DNA from: Anaeromyxobacter sp. Fw109-5
GTDB lineage: Bacteria > Myxococcota > Myxococcia > Myxococcales > Anaeromyxobacteraceae
Reading direction: 5' to 3'
Length of the DNA stretch: 64,000 nucleotides
NCBI RefSeq assembly: GCF_000017505.1
Contig: NC_009675.1
Location: 2,666,001-2,730,000, forward strand
How positions within the stretch are numbered: the first letter of the stretch is position 1; each line of letters opens with the position of its first letter. Below, in pieces: positions 47,897 through 58,011 of this stretch. Below the pieces are notes generated by a model. The model was not told where the DNA came from. It worked only from the letters and a program-made list of their open reading frames with translations, and ran no database searches. The position numbers and the translations under genes are program-made.

Positions 47897-49464
47897 CTCG
47901 CCTCCATGATCTCGAGGAACGGGTTGAAGTAACGGGGGCCGCGCTCGACGACGCCGGAGAGGCCCTTGCCGCCGTCCTCGGCGCGCGCGACGTCTCCGAA
48001 GCGCGCCTTCCCGATGGAGGCCATGAGGCCGTCGCGGGCGACCTCCTCGAGGAGCGCGAGCGCCCTCCCGAGCGTCTCCTGCGCGCGGCGCTGCACCACG
48101 CCGCCGGGGCGGAAGGAGATCTCGGCGCCCATCGACCGCCAGGCCCGATAGACGTAGTCGGCGCTCTTCAGCGCGACGTAGCGATCCATGAGGAAGGGGT
48201 TGTGCATCGCCTCGGTCATCATGCCCAGGAGCTGGATCCCCTGCCCCGTCACCCAGCCCACCACGTCCGCCATGACGTCGTAGGCGTGGCTGAAGAAGAT
48301 GTCGCCCTGCTTGTGCTTGGTGGGCGGCATGTACTTGATGGGCGCCGCCGGGAAGAGCGTGCGGACGAGGAGCGCCTGCGCGAGCTCTCGCGCGACGGTG
48401 TCCTCGCGCGACGGATCGATCTCGAACGAGTGGCCGAGGCCGATGAGCCGGTCGGGGAGGCCCGCGCGGTGGGCGAAGCTCTCGTTCACGAACTGCGAGG
48501 CGATGACGGTGTGGGCCGCCTCGTCGGCGTCGGCGGTGGTGATGTAGTTGTCCTCGCCGGTGTTGATCACCACGTCCGCGAGGGCGCAGATGCGGCGGGA
48601 GAAGTGCTGATCGCACAGGGTCCGCTTCATGTTGATGTCGCGGAACAGGATCCCGTACATCGCGTCGTTGAGCAGCATGTCGAGCCGCTCCCAGGCCGCC
48701 GCGAACGCGATCTCCGGCATGCACAGGCCGGAGGAGTAGTTGGTGAGGTGCACGTAGCGGCGGAGGCGGCGGGACTCCTCGTCCAGCGCCTCGCGCATGA
48801 TGCGGAAGTTCTCCTGCGTCGCGTACGTGCCGCCGTACCCCTCGGTGGTCGCGCCGTGCGGCACGTAGTCGAGCAGCGACTGCGCGGTCGAGCGGATCAC
48901 CGCGATGACGTCCGCGCCGGCCTGCGCCGCGGCGACCGCCTGCTCCACGTCGTCGTGGATGTTGCCCGTCGCGACGATGAGGTACTTGTGCGGCCGCGGG
49001 CCGGCGCCGAGCTCCTTCTTGAGGGCGTTCCGGCGCCGCACGCGCGCCTCGAGCTCCTGCACGTCGGCCCGAGCCTCCCGCCGCAGCTCCTCGAGCATGG
49101 CGCGCTCCTCGGCCTCGGGGAGCGGCTCGGGGTTCGCGGGCAGCGCGACGAGCCGCTCGACGACGCCCATGGGATCCGTCGCGCCCCGCCGCAGCGCGTA
49201 GCCCATCCAGTAGGCCGCGCCGCGGCCGAGCAGCTGCTTCTCGTGGAGCGCGTCCACCGCGAGGTTCACGAGCGGCACGCCCCGGGGGCCGGCGTCGTGC
49301 AGGCCGAACAGGCGCAGCACCGTGCGCTCGATGGAGACCGTCGTGTGGCGCTCCACCAGCTCGAGGACCTGCGCGGTGACGCGATCCGCGAGCGTGCGGC
49401 AGCGGTCGACGGCGGCGCGATCGAGCGGCAGGTCCGGGACGTGGCGACCGTCGGGAAGCAGCAT
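47893..49464 (-). CDS. kamD: Lysine 5,6-aminomutase, alpha subunit
   Basis: The 523-residue PLP/adenosylcobalamin enzyme subunit moves the amino group from C6 to C5. Recognisable parts are MLLPDGRHVPDLPLDR at the start, KYLIVATGNIHDDVEQA, VPHGATTEGYGGTYATQENF, VHLTNYSSGLCMPEIAFAAA, KYMPPTKHKQGDIFFSHAYD and MMTEAMHNPFLMDRYVALKS. The ATG at 49464 fits family length; 12 more residues upstream look non-coding. It heads the operon kamD-lipoprotein-kamE-kal-kce. kamA, kamB, kamC and kdd are not in the window. Confidence 0.96.
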   Translation of the reverse strand: MLLPDGRHVPDLPLDRAAVDRCRTLADRVTAQVLELVERHTTVSIERTVLRLFGLHDAGPRGVPLVNLAVDALHEKQLLGRGAAYWMGYALRRGATDPMGVVERLVALPANPEPLPEAEERAMLEELRREARADVQELEARVRRRNALKKELGAGPRPHKYLIVATGNIHDDVEQAVAAAQAGADVIAVIRSTAQSLLDYVPHGATTEGYGGTYATQENFRIMREALDEESRRLRRYVHLTNYSSGLCMPEIAFAAAWERLDMLLNDAMYGILFRDINMKRTLCDQHFSRRICALADVVINTGEDNYITTADADEAAHTVIASQFVNESFAHRAGLPDRLIGLGHSFEIDPSREDTVARELAQALLVRTLFPAAPIKYMPPTKHKQGDIFFSHAYDVMADVVGWVTGQGIQLLGMMTEAMHNPFLMDRYVALKSADYVYRAWRSMGAEISFRPGGVVQRRAQETLGRALALLEEVARDGLMASIGKARFGDVARAEDGGKGLSGVVERGPRYFNPFLEIMEAR

Positions 49465-49482
49465 GGCGCATGGATTAGGCCG

Positions 49483-49529
49483 GACGGCCCTCCAGGGCAA
49501 GGTTCCGACCGGGCCTCTGGAGGGCCGTC
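49483..49529. repeat. Inverted repeat overlapping the mtaB stop
   Basis: GACGGCCCTCCAG (49483-49495) pairs perfectly with CTGGAGGGCCGTC (49517-49529) around a 21-nt loop. The right arm includes two bases of the mtaB stop codon. It separates the mtaB operon from kamD. No T-tract was seen; it could slow transcription or be an operator for kamD. Confidence 0.5.
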
Positions 49530-50880
49530 ACCCGGCGTGCGGCGTGGGTCGTCCGGCGCGGACGCCCTCGCACGCGTCGCCGTCGTGGCCGGTCACGCGC
49601 ACGCGCGCGAGGGCCCCTCGCACGTCGCCCGCCGCCGGGTCGGCGCGCCACCGGACGGTGGCGTACTCGCGCGCGGTGCCGCGAGCGCGCCCGCCTTCCA
49701 CGCGCTCGACCACGACCTCGAGCTCCTTGCCCAGGAGCCCGTCGAGGAATGCCCGCCAGCGCCGCTCGGAGAGCGCGACCAGCTCGGCCGCGCGCGCGCG
49801 CGCCACGGCGCCGGGCACGGCCGAGGGGAGCGCCGCGGCCTCGGTGCCCGGGCGCGGCGAGAACCGGAAGACGTGGAGGTACGCGAGCGGCAGCGCCTCG
49901 ATGAGCGAGAGCGTCGCGCGGTGGTCGTCGTCCGTCTCGCCGGGGAAGCCGGTGACCACGTCCGCGCCGAGGCAGAGGCCGGGCAGCCGCGCCGCGCCCT
50001 CGAGCGCCGCGCGGCGGTAGCCATCCGCGCGGTACGGCCGGCGCATCGCCGCCAGGATCCGATCCGAGCCGCTCTGGAGCGGCAGGTGGAGGTGCGGGCA
50101 GAGCGCGGGCGCCACCGCAGGGTCGTCGAGGAGGTCGAGCGGGACCTCCAGGGGCTCGAGGGACGAGAGGCGCAGCCGGGCGCGCAGGCCGCCACCGACC
50201 GCGGCGCGGATGAGGTCCGCGAGCGTGCGGCGCGGCGAGAGATCGCGCCCGTACGCGCCGAGGTGCACGCCCGCGACGACGATCTCCGCGTGGCGCGCCC
50301 CGAGCAGCGAGAGGCGACCCAGCGCCTCGTCGAACGCCAGCGACCGCGCGGGGCCGCGGGCGAGCGGCACGACGCAGTAGCTACAGCGCGCGTCGCAGCC
50401 GTCCTGGATCTTCAGGAAGGGGCGCGTGTGCCGGGCGAGCACGAGCGGCGGCGGGCCCCACCCCGCCCCGCGGCTCGCCCCGGCGGCGCTCCCGGGGTCC
50501 GCGGCCGGCAGGCCGGCGAGCCGCAGGACCGTCCCGGCCACCTCCGCGTGCTCGCGCGCGCCGAGCACGGCGGCGACGCCCGGCAGCGCGCCGAGCACCT
50601 CGGGACGGAGCTCCGCGTAGCAGCCGGCGGCGACGATCCTCGCCCCCGGGTTCGCCCGTGCGGCGCGACGGATCGCTCGCCGCGCGGCCGCGTCGGCGTC
50701 GCCGGTGATCGTGCAGCCGCTCACCACGACGACGTCGGCGGGCTCCTCGTCGCGCGCCAGCTCGACCCGATCCCCGAGCGCGCTCGCCACCGCGTCGACG
50801 TCGGCGCGGCTCACGCGGCAGCCGAGCGCGACGAGCGCCACGCGCGGTCGCCTGGGAGCGCCGTCAGACGATGCGGCCAC
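49528..50880 (-). CDS. mtaB: tRNA ms2t6A37 methylthiotransferase MtaB
   Basis: The 450-residue radical SAM enzyme adds a methylthio group to t6A37. The N-terminal domain supplies three cluster cysteines ([31 protein letters not shown]). The radical SAM motif is CDARCSYC. The C-terminal part carries the TRAM-like segment ([15 protein letters not shown]). The GTG start at 50880 overlaps mnmA by 17 nt. Chemistry depends on t6A made by the TsaBDE system, and tsaE is also in this window. Confidence 0.93.
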   Translation of the reverse strand: MAASSDGAPRRPRVALVALGCRVSRADVDAVASALGDRVELARDEEPADVVVVSGCTITGDADAAARRAIRRAARANPGARIVAAGCYAELRPEVLGALPGVAAVLGAREHAEVAGTVLRLAGLPAADPGSAAGASRGAGWGPPPLVLARHTRPFLKIQDGCDARCSYCVVPLARGPARSLAFDEALGRLSLLGARHAEIVVAGVHLGAYGRDLSPRRTLADLIRAAVGGGLRARLRLSSLEPLEVPLDLLDDPAVAPALCPHLHLPLQSGSDRILAAMRRPYRADGYRRAALEGAARLPGLCLGADVVTGFPGETDDDHRATLSLIEALPLAYLHVFRFSPRPGTEAAALPSAVPGAVARARAAELVALSERRWRAFLDGLLGKELEVVVERVEGGRARGTAREYATVRWRADPAAGDVRGALARVRVTGHDGDACEGVRAGRPTPHAG

Positions 50881-51913
50881 CGCCGAGCACCTCGTCGCCG
50901 TCGTAGAAGACCGCCGCCTGGCCCGGCGCGACGCCGCGCACCGGCCGCGCGAGCCTCACCTGGCCGCCGCCGCCGTCGGGCGTCACGGTCCCCTCCTCGC
51001 CCTCGTGGCGGTGGCGCACCTTCACCCGCGCGGCCACGGGCCTCGGCGGCGGCGCGCCCGCGATCCAGCGCACCTCGGTCACCGCGAAGCGATCGCGCGA
51101 GGCTTCGCCCGCGCTGCCGACCACCACGCGGGCCGTCCCCGGCTCCAGCCGCACGACGTAACGCGGAGCCGGCCCGGCGAGGCCGAGCCCGCGCCGCTGG
51201 CCCACCGTGAAGCGGTGCACCCCGTCGTGACGCCCGAGCACCTCGCCCGCGGTGGACACGATCTCACCGGCCCGTACGCTCCCGGGCGCGCGCAGCGCGA
51301 CGAAGTCCCCGGCGTCGCCCTGCGTGACGAAGCAGATCTCCTGCGACTCGGCCTTCTCCGCGTTCGGCAGCCCCGCCTGCGCGGCGACGGCGCGCACGTC
51401 GCGCTTGGCCAGGTCGCCGACGGGGAACAGCACGTCCCGGAGGGCTTCCTGGCCGAGGCCGTACAGGAAGTAGGTCTGGTCCTTCGCCGGATCTCCGGCC
51501 CTGCACAGCGCGAACCGGCCGCCGCGCCGCTCCACCCGCGCGTAGTGACCCGTCGCGAGCTTGGCGCCGAGCGCCCGCGCGCGGGCGAGCAGCCAGTCGA
51601 ACTTCACGTCCGAGTTGCACGCCACGCAGGGGTTCGGCGTTCGGCCCTCGACGTAGTCGCGCACGAACGGCTCGATGACCCGCTCGCGGAAGCGCGCCTC
51701 GACGTTCGCGACGTAGAACGGGATGTCGAGCCGGCGCGCCGCCGCGCGCGCGTCCTCGAGGTCGTCCGGCGCGCAGCACGAGCGGCCGCGCCGCGCGTCC
51801 GAGTAGTCGGCGACGCGCATCGACACGCCGATCACGTCGTGCCCCTCGGCGACGAGGAGCGCGGCGGCGGTGGAGGAGTCGACTCCGCCGGAGAGGGCGA
51901 CGAGGACGCGCAT
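50864..51913 (-). CDS. mnmA: tRNA-specific 2-thiouridylase MnmA
   Basis: The enzyme of about 349 residues thiolates U34 of Lys, Glu and Gln tRNAs. It has the PP-loop [19 protein letters not shown], the first catalytic cysteine in [14 protein letters not shown], and the second near ESQEICFV. Downstream motifs are [20 protein letters not shown] and the C-terminal beta domain. The ATG at 51913 gives the standard N-terminus. It follows the receiver-kinase gene by 32 nt and overlaps mtaB. Confidence 0.95.
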   Translation of the reverse strand: MRVLVALSGGVDSSTAAALLVAEGHDVIGVSMRVADYSDARRGRSCCAPDDLEDARAAARRLDIPFYVANVEARFRERVIEPFVRDYVEGRTPNPCVACNSDVKFDWLLARARALGAKLATGHYARVERRGGRFALCRAGDPAKDQTYFLYGLGQEALRDVLFPVGDLAKRDVRAVAAQAGLPNAEKAESQEICFVTQGDAGDFVALRAPGSVRAGEIVSTAGEVLGRHDGVHRFTVGQRRGLGLAGPAPRYVVRLEPGTARVVVGSAGEASRDRFAVTEVRWIAGAPPPRPVAARVKVRHRHEGEEGTVTPDGGGGQVRLARPVRGVAPGQAAVFYDGDEVLGGGRIV

Positions 51914-51945
51914 CGGGGGCGGTGTACCCGCGCCGGGGCCCGGGA

Positions 51946-53202
51946 TCAAGCGAGGGAGGCTGCGGACGGCGCCTTCCCGGCCGTCGGCTGGTCCGCCGGC
52001 CGGACCGGGATCTCCAGCACGAACTTTGAGCCGGTGAACTGACGGGCGAGCGAGCCGGGCTGGGTGCGCGGGGGGCTCTCCACCCAGACGCGGCCGCCGT
52101 GCGCCTCGGCGATCCGGCGTGCGACCGGGAGCCCCAGCCCCGAGCCCGGCAGGCGCGCCTCGTCGGTTCCGCGCGCGCGCGCGTGGTGGAGCGGCTCGAA
52201 GATCCGCTCCTGCTCGAGGCTCCGGATGCCCGGCCCCTGGTCGTAGACCGTGTAGCGCAGCTTCCCGGGCTGCCGCGTGACCTCGACGAGCACCTCGCCC
52301 CCGTGCGGCGAGAACTTCACCGCGTTCGAGACGATGTTCGCGATCGCCTGGCGCAGCTTGCGCGGGTCGGCGATCACGGGCTCGCCGCCGGCGTGCGCCA
52401 CCACCACGTGCAGGCGCGCGTCGCGGATCATCGGGCGCTGCTCGGCGACCACCTCGTCGGCGAGCTGGTCCGGGTTCACCGCGCCCTCCATGATCGGCGA
52501 CTCGCCCGCCTGCAGGCTCGCGAAGTCGGAGAGGTTGTCCACCACGCGGGCGAGGCGGGTCACGGAGTGGATCATCGAGTCCACGATCCGCTTCTGCTGG
52601 GGCGACATCGGGCCGAGCTTCTCCGAGGAGAGGATGCGGAGGTAGCCGGCGAGCGGGGTGAGCGGCGTCGAGAGCTCGTGCGCGAGGTTGTGCATGAACG
52701 CGCTCTTCAGCTCGTCGAGCTCGAGGAGCCGGGCGTTCGCGCGCCGCGCCCCGGTGAGCGCCGCCTCGAGGTGCGCCGCCATCGTGCCGGAGAGGGTGCG
52801 CAACCGCTCCCGCTCGCCCTGCTCGGTGAGCCGCTCGCGCTTGCCGTCCATGTACTCGAGCAGCTCGGCCCCGAGCTGCCCGTCGTCGGCGGCGCGATCC
52901 ACGAAGCCGTCGGCGCCCGCCGCGATGGCGTCGTCGTGCTCGTCCCGCGACTCCCCCACCGCCACGATGGGGACGTGCTCGAGCGCCTTCTCCCGCTTGA
53001 GCCGCGCGGTGAGCTCGAACCCCTCCAGATCGGGCAGGTGCACGTCCGCCACGATGAGATCGGGCCGGGACGTGAGGGCACGCTCGATCCCCTCGAGCCC
53101 CGAGGCCGACGTGTCGACCGTGAACCCTTCACGCTCCAGGCGGGTCTTCACCCGCGCCCGGACCTCGGCGTCTCCCTCGATGCAAAGCACGCGGCGCGGC
53201 AT
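51946..53202 (-). CDS. Receiver-histidine kinase (REC-HisKA-HATPase), cytoplasmic
   Basis: The 418-residue product has an N-terminal receiver (about 1-120; phosphoacceptor Asp in [11 protein letters not shown]) and a coiled linker. The HisKA domain has [17 protein letters not shown] and the ATPase domain has N-box [14 protein letters not shown]1 YDQGPGIRS and G2 [11 protein letters not shown]. There is no membrane segment, so it takes input through its own receiver. The receiver-first order is the reverse of classical hybrids and is common in myxobacteria. Its position inside a tRNA maturation operon is odd; target and signal are unknown. Confidence 0.9.
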   Translation of the reverse strand: MPRRVLCIEGDAEVRARVKTRLEREGFTVDTSASGLEGIERALTSRPDLIVADVHLPDLEGFELTARLKREKALEHVPIVAVGESRDEHDDAIAAGADGFVDRAADDGQLGAELLEYMDGKRERLTEQGERERLRTLSGTMAAHLEAALTGARRANARLLELDELKSAFMHNLAHELSTPLTPLAGYLRILSSEKLGPMSPQQKRIVDSMIHSVTRLARVVDNLSDFASLQAGESPIMEGAVNPDQLADEVVAEQRPMIRDARLHVVVAHAGGEPVIADPRKLRQAIANIVSNAVKFSPHGGEVLVEVTRQPGKLRYTVYDQGPGIRSLEQERIFEPLHHARARGTDEARLPGSGLGLPVARRIAEAHGGRVWVESPPRTQPGSLARQFTGSKFVLEIPVRPADQPTAGKAPSAASLA

Positions 53203-53220
53203 GGATGGCCTCGCCCTTGA

Positions 53221-54525
53221 TTATAAGCGTCGCCCCCGCGCATCCCACCAATGCACCAGCGCCTCGGTGAGCCGCGCCTCGTCGTTCTCCCGGGGCTCCG
53301 CGAGCACCCGCTCGAGCAGGTGACGGAGAGCCTCGCCGACGTGGGGGCCGGGACCGGCGCCCAGGATTCGCATCACCGCCCTTCCGTCGAGCGCGAGGTC
53401 CTGGGGCGTGAGCGGGTCGCGCTCGCGCCGGATGCGCGCGATCGCCTCGGAGAGCGCGTGGACCGCGCGCTGATCGCCGCCGACCTGCGCGCCCATCGCG
53501 GCGGCCTCGGCGCGCGCGAGCTCCAGCAGCAGCGGCGCTCGGGCCGGGCCGGCCGCGGAGAGCCACCGGCGGACGTCGGCGGGCGACGCGGGGAGCGCCC
53601 GGCTGCCGTCGAGCCGGCACACGTGCGCACGCACGAGCGCTGCCGTCTCGTCGGAGATCCGTCGCGACAGCCGGAGATCGAGGAGCGTCCGTCCGACGTC
53701 CTCCGCGGGCAGCGCGTGGAGGAGCGCGGCGAGCCGGAGCGCCGGCTCGCCGGGGGTCGCCGCCAGGACCGCCACCGCGTGGTCGAGCTCCCGCTCGGGC
53801 CGGCCGGCGAGCGCGGGGAGGACCGTGGCGAGGAGCCCGGTGGTACGCATGAGGTCGACGGCGCGGGGGGCGTCGGGCGCCACGACGAGGCGGGTCAGCT
53901 CGTCCGCGATCCGCTCGCGCGAGACCTTGCGCACGATCGGCAGCGCGCCGCGGATCGCCTCCTCCGTGGCGGGGTCGAGCGAATAGCCGAGCTGGGCCGC
54001 GAAGCGGACGGCGCGCATCGGCCGCAGCCCGTCCTCGCCGAAGCGGGCGACCGGGTCGCCGACGGCGCGGATCAGGCGGCGCCTCAGGTCGGCCTCGCCG
54101 CCGAACGGATCCCGGAGCTCGCCGGCCAGCGGATCGAGCGCGAGCGCGTTGATGGTGAAGTCGCGCCGGGCGAGGTCCGCCTCGAGGTCCTCGTGGAAGG
54201 TCACCGACTCCGGCCGCCGGCCGTCCTTGTACTCGCCCTCCCCCCGGAACGTCGTCACCTCGATCGGCTCGCCGCCCACGAGGACCGTCACGGTCCCGTG
54301 CTCGATGCCGGTCGGGATGACCTTGGGGAAGAGCGCCGCCACCTGCTCCGGCAGCGCGGGCGTCGCGACGTCGAAGTCGTTCGCGTCCCGGGCGCGGTGG
54401 AGGAGCAGATCGCGGACGGCGCCGCCGACGAGCCAGGAGCGATACCCGGCGTCGCCGAGCCGGCGCAGGACGTGGAGGACCGGGGCCGGGAACGTGGCGC
54501 GCGCGAGGGCGTCCGGGAGGGGCAT
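53221..54525 (-). CDS. CCA tRNA nucleotidyltransferase / poly(A) polymerase family
   Basis: The 434-residue class II nucleotidyltransferase has the GGAVRDLLLHRARDANDFDV signature with the metal-binding DFD. RRDFTINALALDP and RFGEDGLRPMRAVRFAAQLG follow, then the RNA-binding helices. The middle of the C-terminal half contains DHAVAVLAATP and LLHALPAED, HD-domain-like but with poor metal motifs. CCA addition is the most likely role, because the tRNA-Arg gene in this window does not encode CCA. A poly(A) polymerase cannot be excluded from sequence alone. It starts 4 nt after the upstream small gene. Confidence 0.88.
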   Translation of the reverse strand: MPLPDALARATFPAPVLHVLRRLGDAGYRSWLVGGAVRDLLLHRARDANDFDVATPALPEQVAALFPKVIPTGIEHGTVTVLVGGEPIEVTTFRGEGEYKDGRRPESVTFHEDLEADLARRDFTINALALDPLAGELRDPFGGEADLRRRLIRAVGDPVARFGEDGLRPMRAVRFAAQLGYSLDPATEEAIRGALPIVRKVSRERIADELTRLVVAPDAPRAVDLMRTTGLLATVLPALAGRPERELDHAVAVLAATPGEPALRLAALLHALPAEDVGRTLLDLRLSRRISDETAALVRAHVCRLDGSRALPASPADVRRWLSAAGPARAPLLLELARAEAAAMGAQVGGDQRAVHALSEAIARIRRERDPLTPQDLALDGRAVMRILGAGPGPHVGEALRHLLERVLAEPRENDEARLTEALVHWWDARGRRL

Positions 54526-54529
54526 TCGC

Positions 54530-54832
54530 TCAGTGCGTGAGGCCGCGCTCCTGCTCCGCGCGATCCAGGAGGCGGAAGTAGAGCCGGATGAGGGCGAGGC
54601 GTGCGTCGGGCGCGAGCCCGTCGACCGCGACGCGCGCCACCTCGAGGGAGTCCCGGCAGATGGAGAGCAGGACCTGGCCGATCTCGTCCGCGTCCTCGCG
54701 CTGCACGGCGCGGTCCGGGACCGCGAACGCCTCGCGGATCTGGTCCGCGTCGAACAGCAGGTGGTGGCCGCGCAGGCCCTCCTGGATCCGCTGGGACAGG
54801 TGCCCCGGCGCGTTCGACGCGAGCTTGTCCAT
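54530..54832 (-). CDS. Small conserved-looking protein, function unknown
   Basis: The 100-residue product begins MDKLASNAPGHLSQRIQEGL and ends in two amphipathic helices. No signal peptide, membrane segment or metal motif is seen. Its stop is 4 nt before the cca start, so it heads the cca-receiver/kinase-mnmA-mtaB operon. Codon use and absence of stops support a real gene; a purine-rich GGAGGGG lies upstream of the ATG. A role in RNA metabolism is only suggested by position. Confidence 0.7.
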   Translation of the reverse strand: MDKLASNAPGHLSQRIQEGLRGHHLLFDADQIREAFAVPDRAVQREDADEIGQVLLSICRDSLEVARVAVDGLAPDARLALIRLYFRLLDRAEQERGLTH

Positions 54833-55065
54833 CCTCGAGGCCCCTCCCGGCTGGCGCCACCATGCCCCCCGGCGTGGCCTCGCGCAAGCGCAGAAAGCGC
54901 GGGCTGGGTCGCTGGTATCGGGCGGTTTCGACCCGCCGGCGCGCGCCTGATGGTGGCCCTCGCGACCGCGGCGCACCGGGTCGCCGCGGTCGGGCCGTCG
55001 CTCGAGAGCCCCCGCAGGAAAGACCGGTCGCGTCGTCGCGGGATCGCCTCCCGCGGCGCCCGAGT

Positions 55066-55503
55066 CTAGGACGCGTGCGGCTGCGAGATCTCGCGCGCCG
55101 CGACGTCGCGCAGCGTGCGCCCGGCGATCTCCTCGTCCTCCTCGTCCGCGATGTCCGAGAGGCTGATGACGCCCTGCAGCTTCCCCTCGGTGTCGCAGAC
55201 CATGATGCGCGACTTGCGGTGCTCGCGCATGAGCCGCTCCGCGTCGCGCAGGTCGTCTCCGAGCCTGCAGCTCACGACCTCGCGCGTCATGACGCCGTCC
55301 AGCTTCGCGTCCGATGGGCGACCGTCCGCGAGGATGCGCAGCGCGAGGTCCCGATCCGTGATCGTGCCCACCGGCTCGTCCGACTCGTTGCAGATCGGCA
55401 CGAAGCCGATGTTCTCCTCCTTCATCAGGCGCGCGCAGTCGCGCGCCGTGTCGTCCGGACGGCAGCACATCGCCGACTTCATCACCGAGTCCACCGTGGC
55501 CAT
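55066..55503 (-). CDS. CBS-domain pair protein
   Basis: The 145-residue product is two CBS domains (about 5-65 and 72-130), with VMKSAMCCRPDDTARDCARL, GTITDRDLALRILADG, VMTREVVSCRLGDDL and GVISLSDIADEED. CBS pairs bind adenine nucleotides or related ligands. Here it is stand-alone, probably a small energy or redox-state sensor acting on a partner. A strong GGAGGAGGGG lies before the ATG. No partner gene is evident next to it. Confidence 0.9.
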   Translation of the reverse strand: MATVDSVMKSAMCCRPDDTARDCARLMKEENIGFVPICNESDEPVGTITDRDLALRILADGRPSDAKLDGVMTREVVSCRLGDDLRDAERLMREHRKSRIMVCDTEGKLQGVISLSDIADEEDEEIAGRTLRDVAAREISQPHAS

Positions 55504-55749
55504 CTGCCCCTCCTCCCCCGCGCCCGCGGGTGCGTACTTCCATACCCTGCGCCGACGTTGATACCCCCGCGCGACGGGTGCAACGCACGTTCGCGCGAGC
55601 GTGCGGCGGACAGCGCCTCGGCGGCAAGCCGGCTCGCGGCGTCCGCCCGAGGGCTCCTCGGGCGCGCGGGCTGACGGGGCGGATCGCCGCGCGGCCGGGC
55701 GGCGCTCGCGAAGGGTATGAGGGGAGCACGCTCCGGGGGCGAGGCGCCC

Positions 55750-58011
55750 CTACGACCGTTCCTCGATCGAGCGCCACAGCTCCTCGAGATCGGGCGGCTT
55801 CGGGAGGTGGCCGTCGAATCCCGCCTCCCGCGCGCGCTGCCGATCCTCCGGCTGCGCGTACCCGGTGAGCGCGATGAGCCGCGTCGAGCGGAGCGTGGCG
55901 TCGGATCGGAGCGCGCGAGCGACGTCGTGGCCGCTCATGTCGGGCAGGCCGATGTCGCAGAGCACGACGTCCGGCTTCAGCTCGCGGGCCAGCGCGATCC
56001 CCTCCCGGCCGTCGCTGGCGACGTGGGCTCGGTGACCCTCGAGCTCCAGGAGGTCCGCCAGCGTCTGCCCGGCGTCGAGGTTGTCCTCGATGACGAGGAT
56101 CCGCCGGGGGGCGGTCTCCGCACGGCCCCGGCGCCGGAGGGTGGTCGCGCCCGCGGCCGCGAGCGGCAGCCGCACGGTCAGCTCGCTGCCGCGCCCCGGC
56201 CCCTTGCTCCTCGCCCGCACCGACCCGCCGTGGAGCTCGACGAGCCCCTTCACGAGCGCCAGCCCGAGGCCGAGCCCTCCCTCGGTGCGCGCGAGGCCCT
56301 GCTCGCCCTGCGCGAACGGCTGGAAGATGCGCTCGAGGTCCTCGGGGATCATGCCGGCGCCGGTGTCGCGCACGGCGATCAGCCCATTCTCCTCGCGGCT
56401 CGCGACCTCCACCTCCACGCGTCCGCCCGCCGCCGTGAACTTCGCCGCGTTGTGGAGCAAGTTGCCGACGACCTGCGAGATTCGCGTCGCGTCCCCCTCG
56501 ACCCACACCGGTCCGAACGGGAGGTCGAGGCGCATCTCGACGCCGCCCTGCTCGAGCACCGAGCGGTGATCGTCGCACGTCTTGCGGACCACGTCCCGCA
56601 GGTCGAGCCGCGTCCGGGAGAGCTGGACCTTGCCCCTCGCGATGCGCTCCACGTCGAGCAGGTCGTCGACGAGCCGGGAGAGGTGCTCCGTCTGGCGCTG
56701 GATGACCTCCCTGGCACGCACCGCCGCCGGGCTCCCGGCGGGCGCGCGCTCGAGGATGAGGGTGCTGTTGCGAATGGGCGCGAGCGGGTTGCGGAGCTCG
56801 TGCGAGAGCACCCCGAGGAACTCGCTCTTGCGTCGATCGGCCTCGCGCAGCTTCTCCTCGACGCGCTTCCGCTCCGAGATGTCGCTGAACAGGATGGCCA
56901 CCCGTCGTCCCTCGGGAGGCCCCACGCGGAAGGCGTACACGTCGTAGACCCGGCCCAGCGCCTCGGCTCGGTTCTCGAACCTGATCGGCTCGCCGGTCAG
57001 GGCGACCCTGCCGTAGATCTGGAACCAGTGCTCCTCGTGCGCGGGCGCGAGCTCGCGCATGCGCTTGCCCGCCGCGTCGACGAGCCCGGTCTGCTTCTCG
57101 AACGCGCGATTGACCTCGACGAACCGGTAGTCCGCGGGGGCGCCCGCGGCGTCGAACAGCACCTCGATGATGCAGAAGCCCTCGTCGATGGAGTCGAACA
57201 GCAGCCTGTACCGCGCCTCCGACTCCCGAAGCGCCGCCTCGACCCGCCTGCGCTCCTCCTCGCCGCGCACGCGCTCGGTGACGTCGACCGCCGCGCTGCC
57301 GACGGTGTCCGCGTCCACCGGGAAGATCGTGATGAGCAGGGCTCTGTCCCGGAACGTCGCTTCGTAGCGTTCCCGGACCCCGGTCTCCAGCACGCGCACC
57401 ATGCGCTCGTGCACGCCGGCGGCCCGCGCTCCGAGGACCTCCCGGACGGTCCGCCCGATCAGGCCGTCGCGCGTCTTGGCGAGCAGCTCCAGCGCGCCCT
57501 CGTTCGCGTCGACGTAGCGCCAGTCCTCGATCTCGCACGTAGGTCCGCGCACCGCCTCGAGCAGCACGAGGTGATCGCGCATGTTCCTCGACACCGCGGC
57601 GGCGCGCGCATCGCTCCTGCACAGCGCCTCCTCGACGGCCGCCTCGCTCGCGGTCGCGTCGGCCGTGACGTCTCGCAGCGTGACGAGCAGCCCACACCCC
57701 GCCTCCATCGGAACCGGCGACAGGGTCCCCTCCCACCAGGTCTCGCGCCCGGCGACCCACCGCGCGTGCCGGGGCAGGTCGGTACGCTGTCCGGCCGGCG
57801 CGAGCGTTCGCGCCGCGATCGCGGCTTCGCGCGCTTGCGGGAGCAGCTCGAGGACGTCTCGGCCGATGGCCTCGTCCAGGGTGAGTCCCGTGGCGCGGAG
57901 CCACTCGGGGTTCGCGCGGAGGACGGTGCCGTCCGGCGCGACGAGGCACCGCCCGCTTCCTGCCTCGTCGAACAGCAGCTCCGCCAGCGCGTTCGCTCCG
58001 ACCGCGGTGAC
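55750..58011 (-). CDS. PAS-containing hybrid histidine kinase with C-terminal receiver
   Basis: The product of about 753 residues contains three PAS-like domains in the N-terminal half. HisKA (HELRNPLAPIRNSTL), HATPase (VVGNLLHNAAKF, VRDTGAGMIPED, GGLGLGLALVKG) and a terminal receiver (ILVIEDNLDAGQ, PDVVLCDIGLPDMSG) follow. No membrane helix is seen, so it senses a cytoplasmic signal. The GTG at 58011 is preferred, because an earlier start (58101) would include an implausible leader and span a -10-like sequence. No cognate regulator gene is adjacent. Confidence 0.9.
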   Translation of the reverse strand, partial: VTAVGANALAELLFDEAGSGRCLVAPDGTVLRANPEWLRATGLTLDEAIGRDVLELLPQAREAAIAARTLAPAGQRTDLPRHARWVAGRETWWEGTLSPVPMEAGCGLLVTLRDVTADATASEAAVEEALCRSDARAAAVSRNMRDHLVLLEAVRGPTCEIEDWRYVDANEGALELLAKTRDGLIGRTVREVLGARAAGVHERMVRVLETGVRERYEATFRDRALLITIFPVDADTVGSAAVDVTERVRGEEERRRVEAALRESEARYRLLFDSIDEGFCIIEVLFDAAGAPADYRFVEVNRAFEKQTGLVDAAGKRMRELAPAHEEHWFQIYGRVALTGEPIRFENRAEALGRVYDVYAFRVGPPEGRRVAILFSDISERKRVEEKLREADRRKSEFLGVLSHELRNPLAPIRNSTLILERAPAGSPAAVRAREVIQRQTEHLSRLVDDLLDVERIARGKVQLSRTRLDLRDVVRKTCDDHRSVLEQGGVEMRLDLPFGPVWVEGDATRISQVVGNLLHNAAKFTAAGGRVEVEVASREENGLIAVRDTGAGMIPEDLERIFQPFAQGEQGLARTEGGLGLGLALVKGLVELHGGSVRARSKGPGRGSELTVRLPLAAAGATTLRRRGRAETAPRRILVIEDNLDAGQTLADLLELEGHRAHVASDGREGIALARELKPDVVLCDIGLPDMSGHDVARALRSDATLRSTRLIALTGYAQPEDRQRAREAGFDGHLPKPPDLEELWRSIEERS

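Noticed and set aside
53221-54525. Active HD phosphohydrolase domain in the CCA-adding enzyme
   Set aside because: The region is HD-like in length, but clear paired metal-binding His-Asp motifs are not visible.
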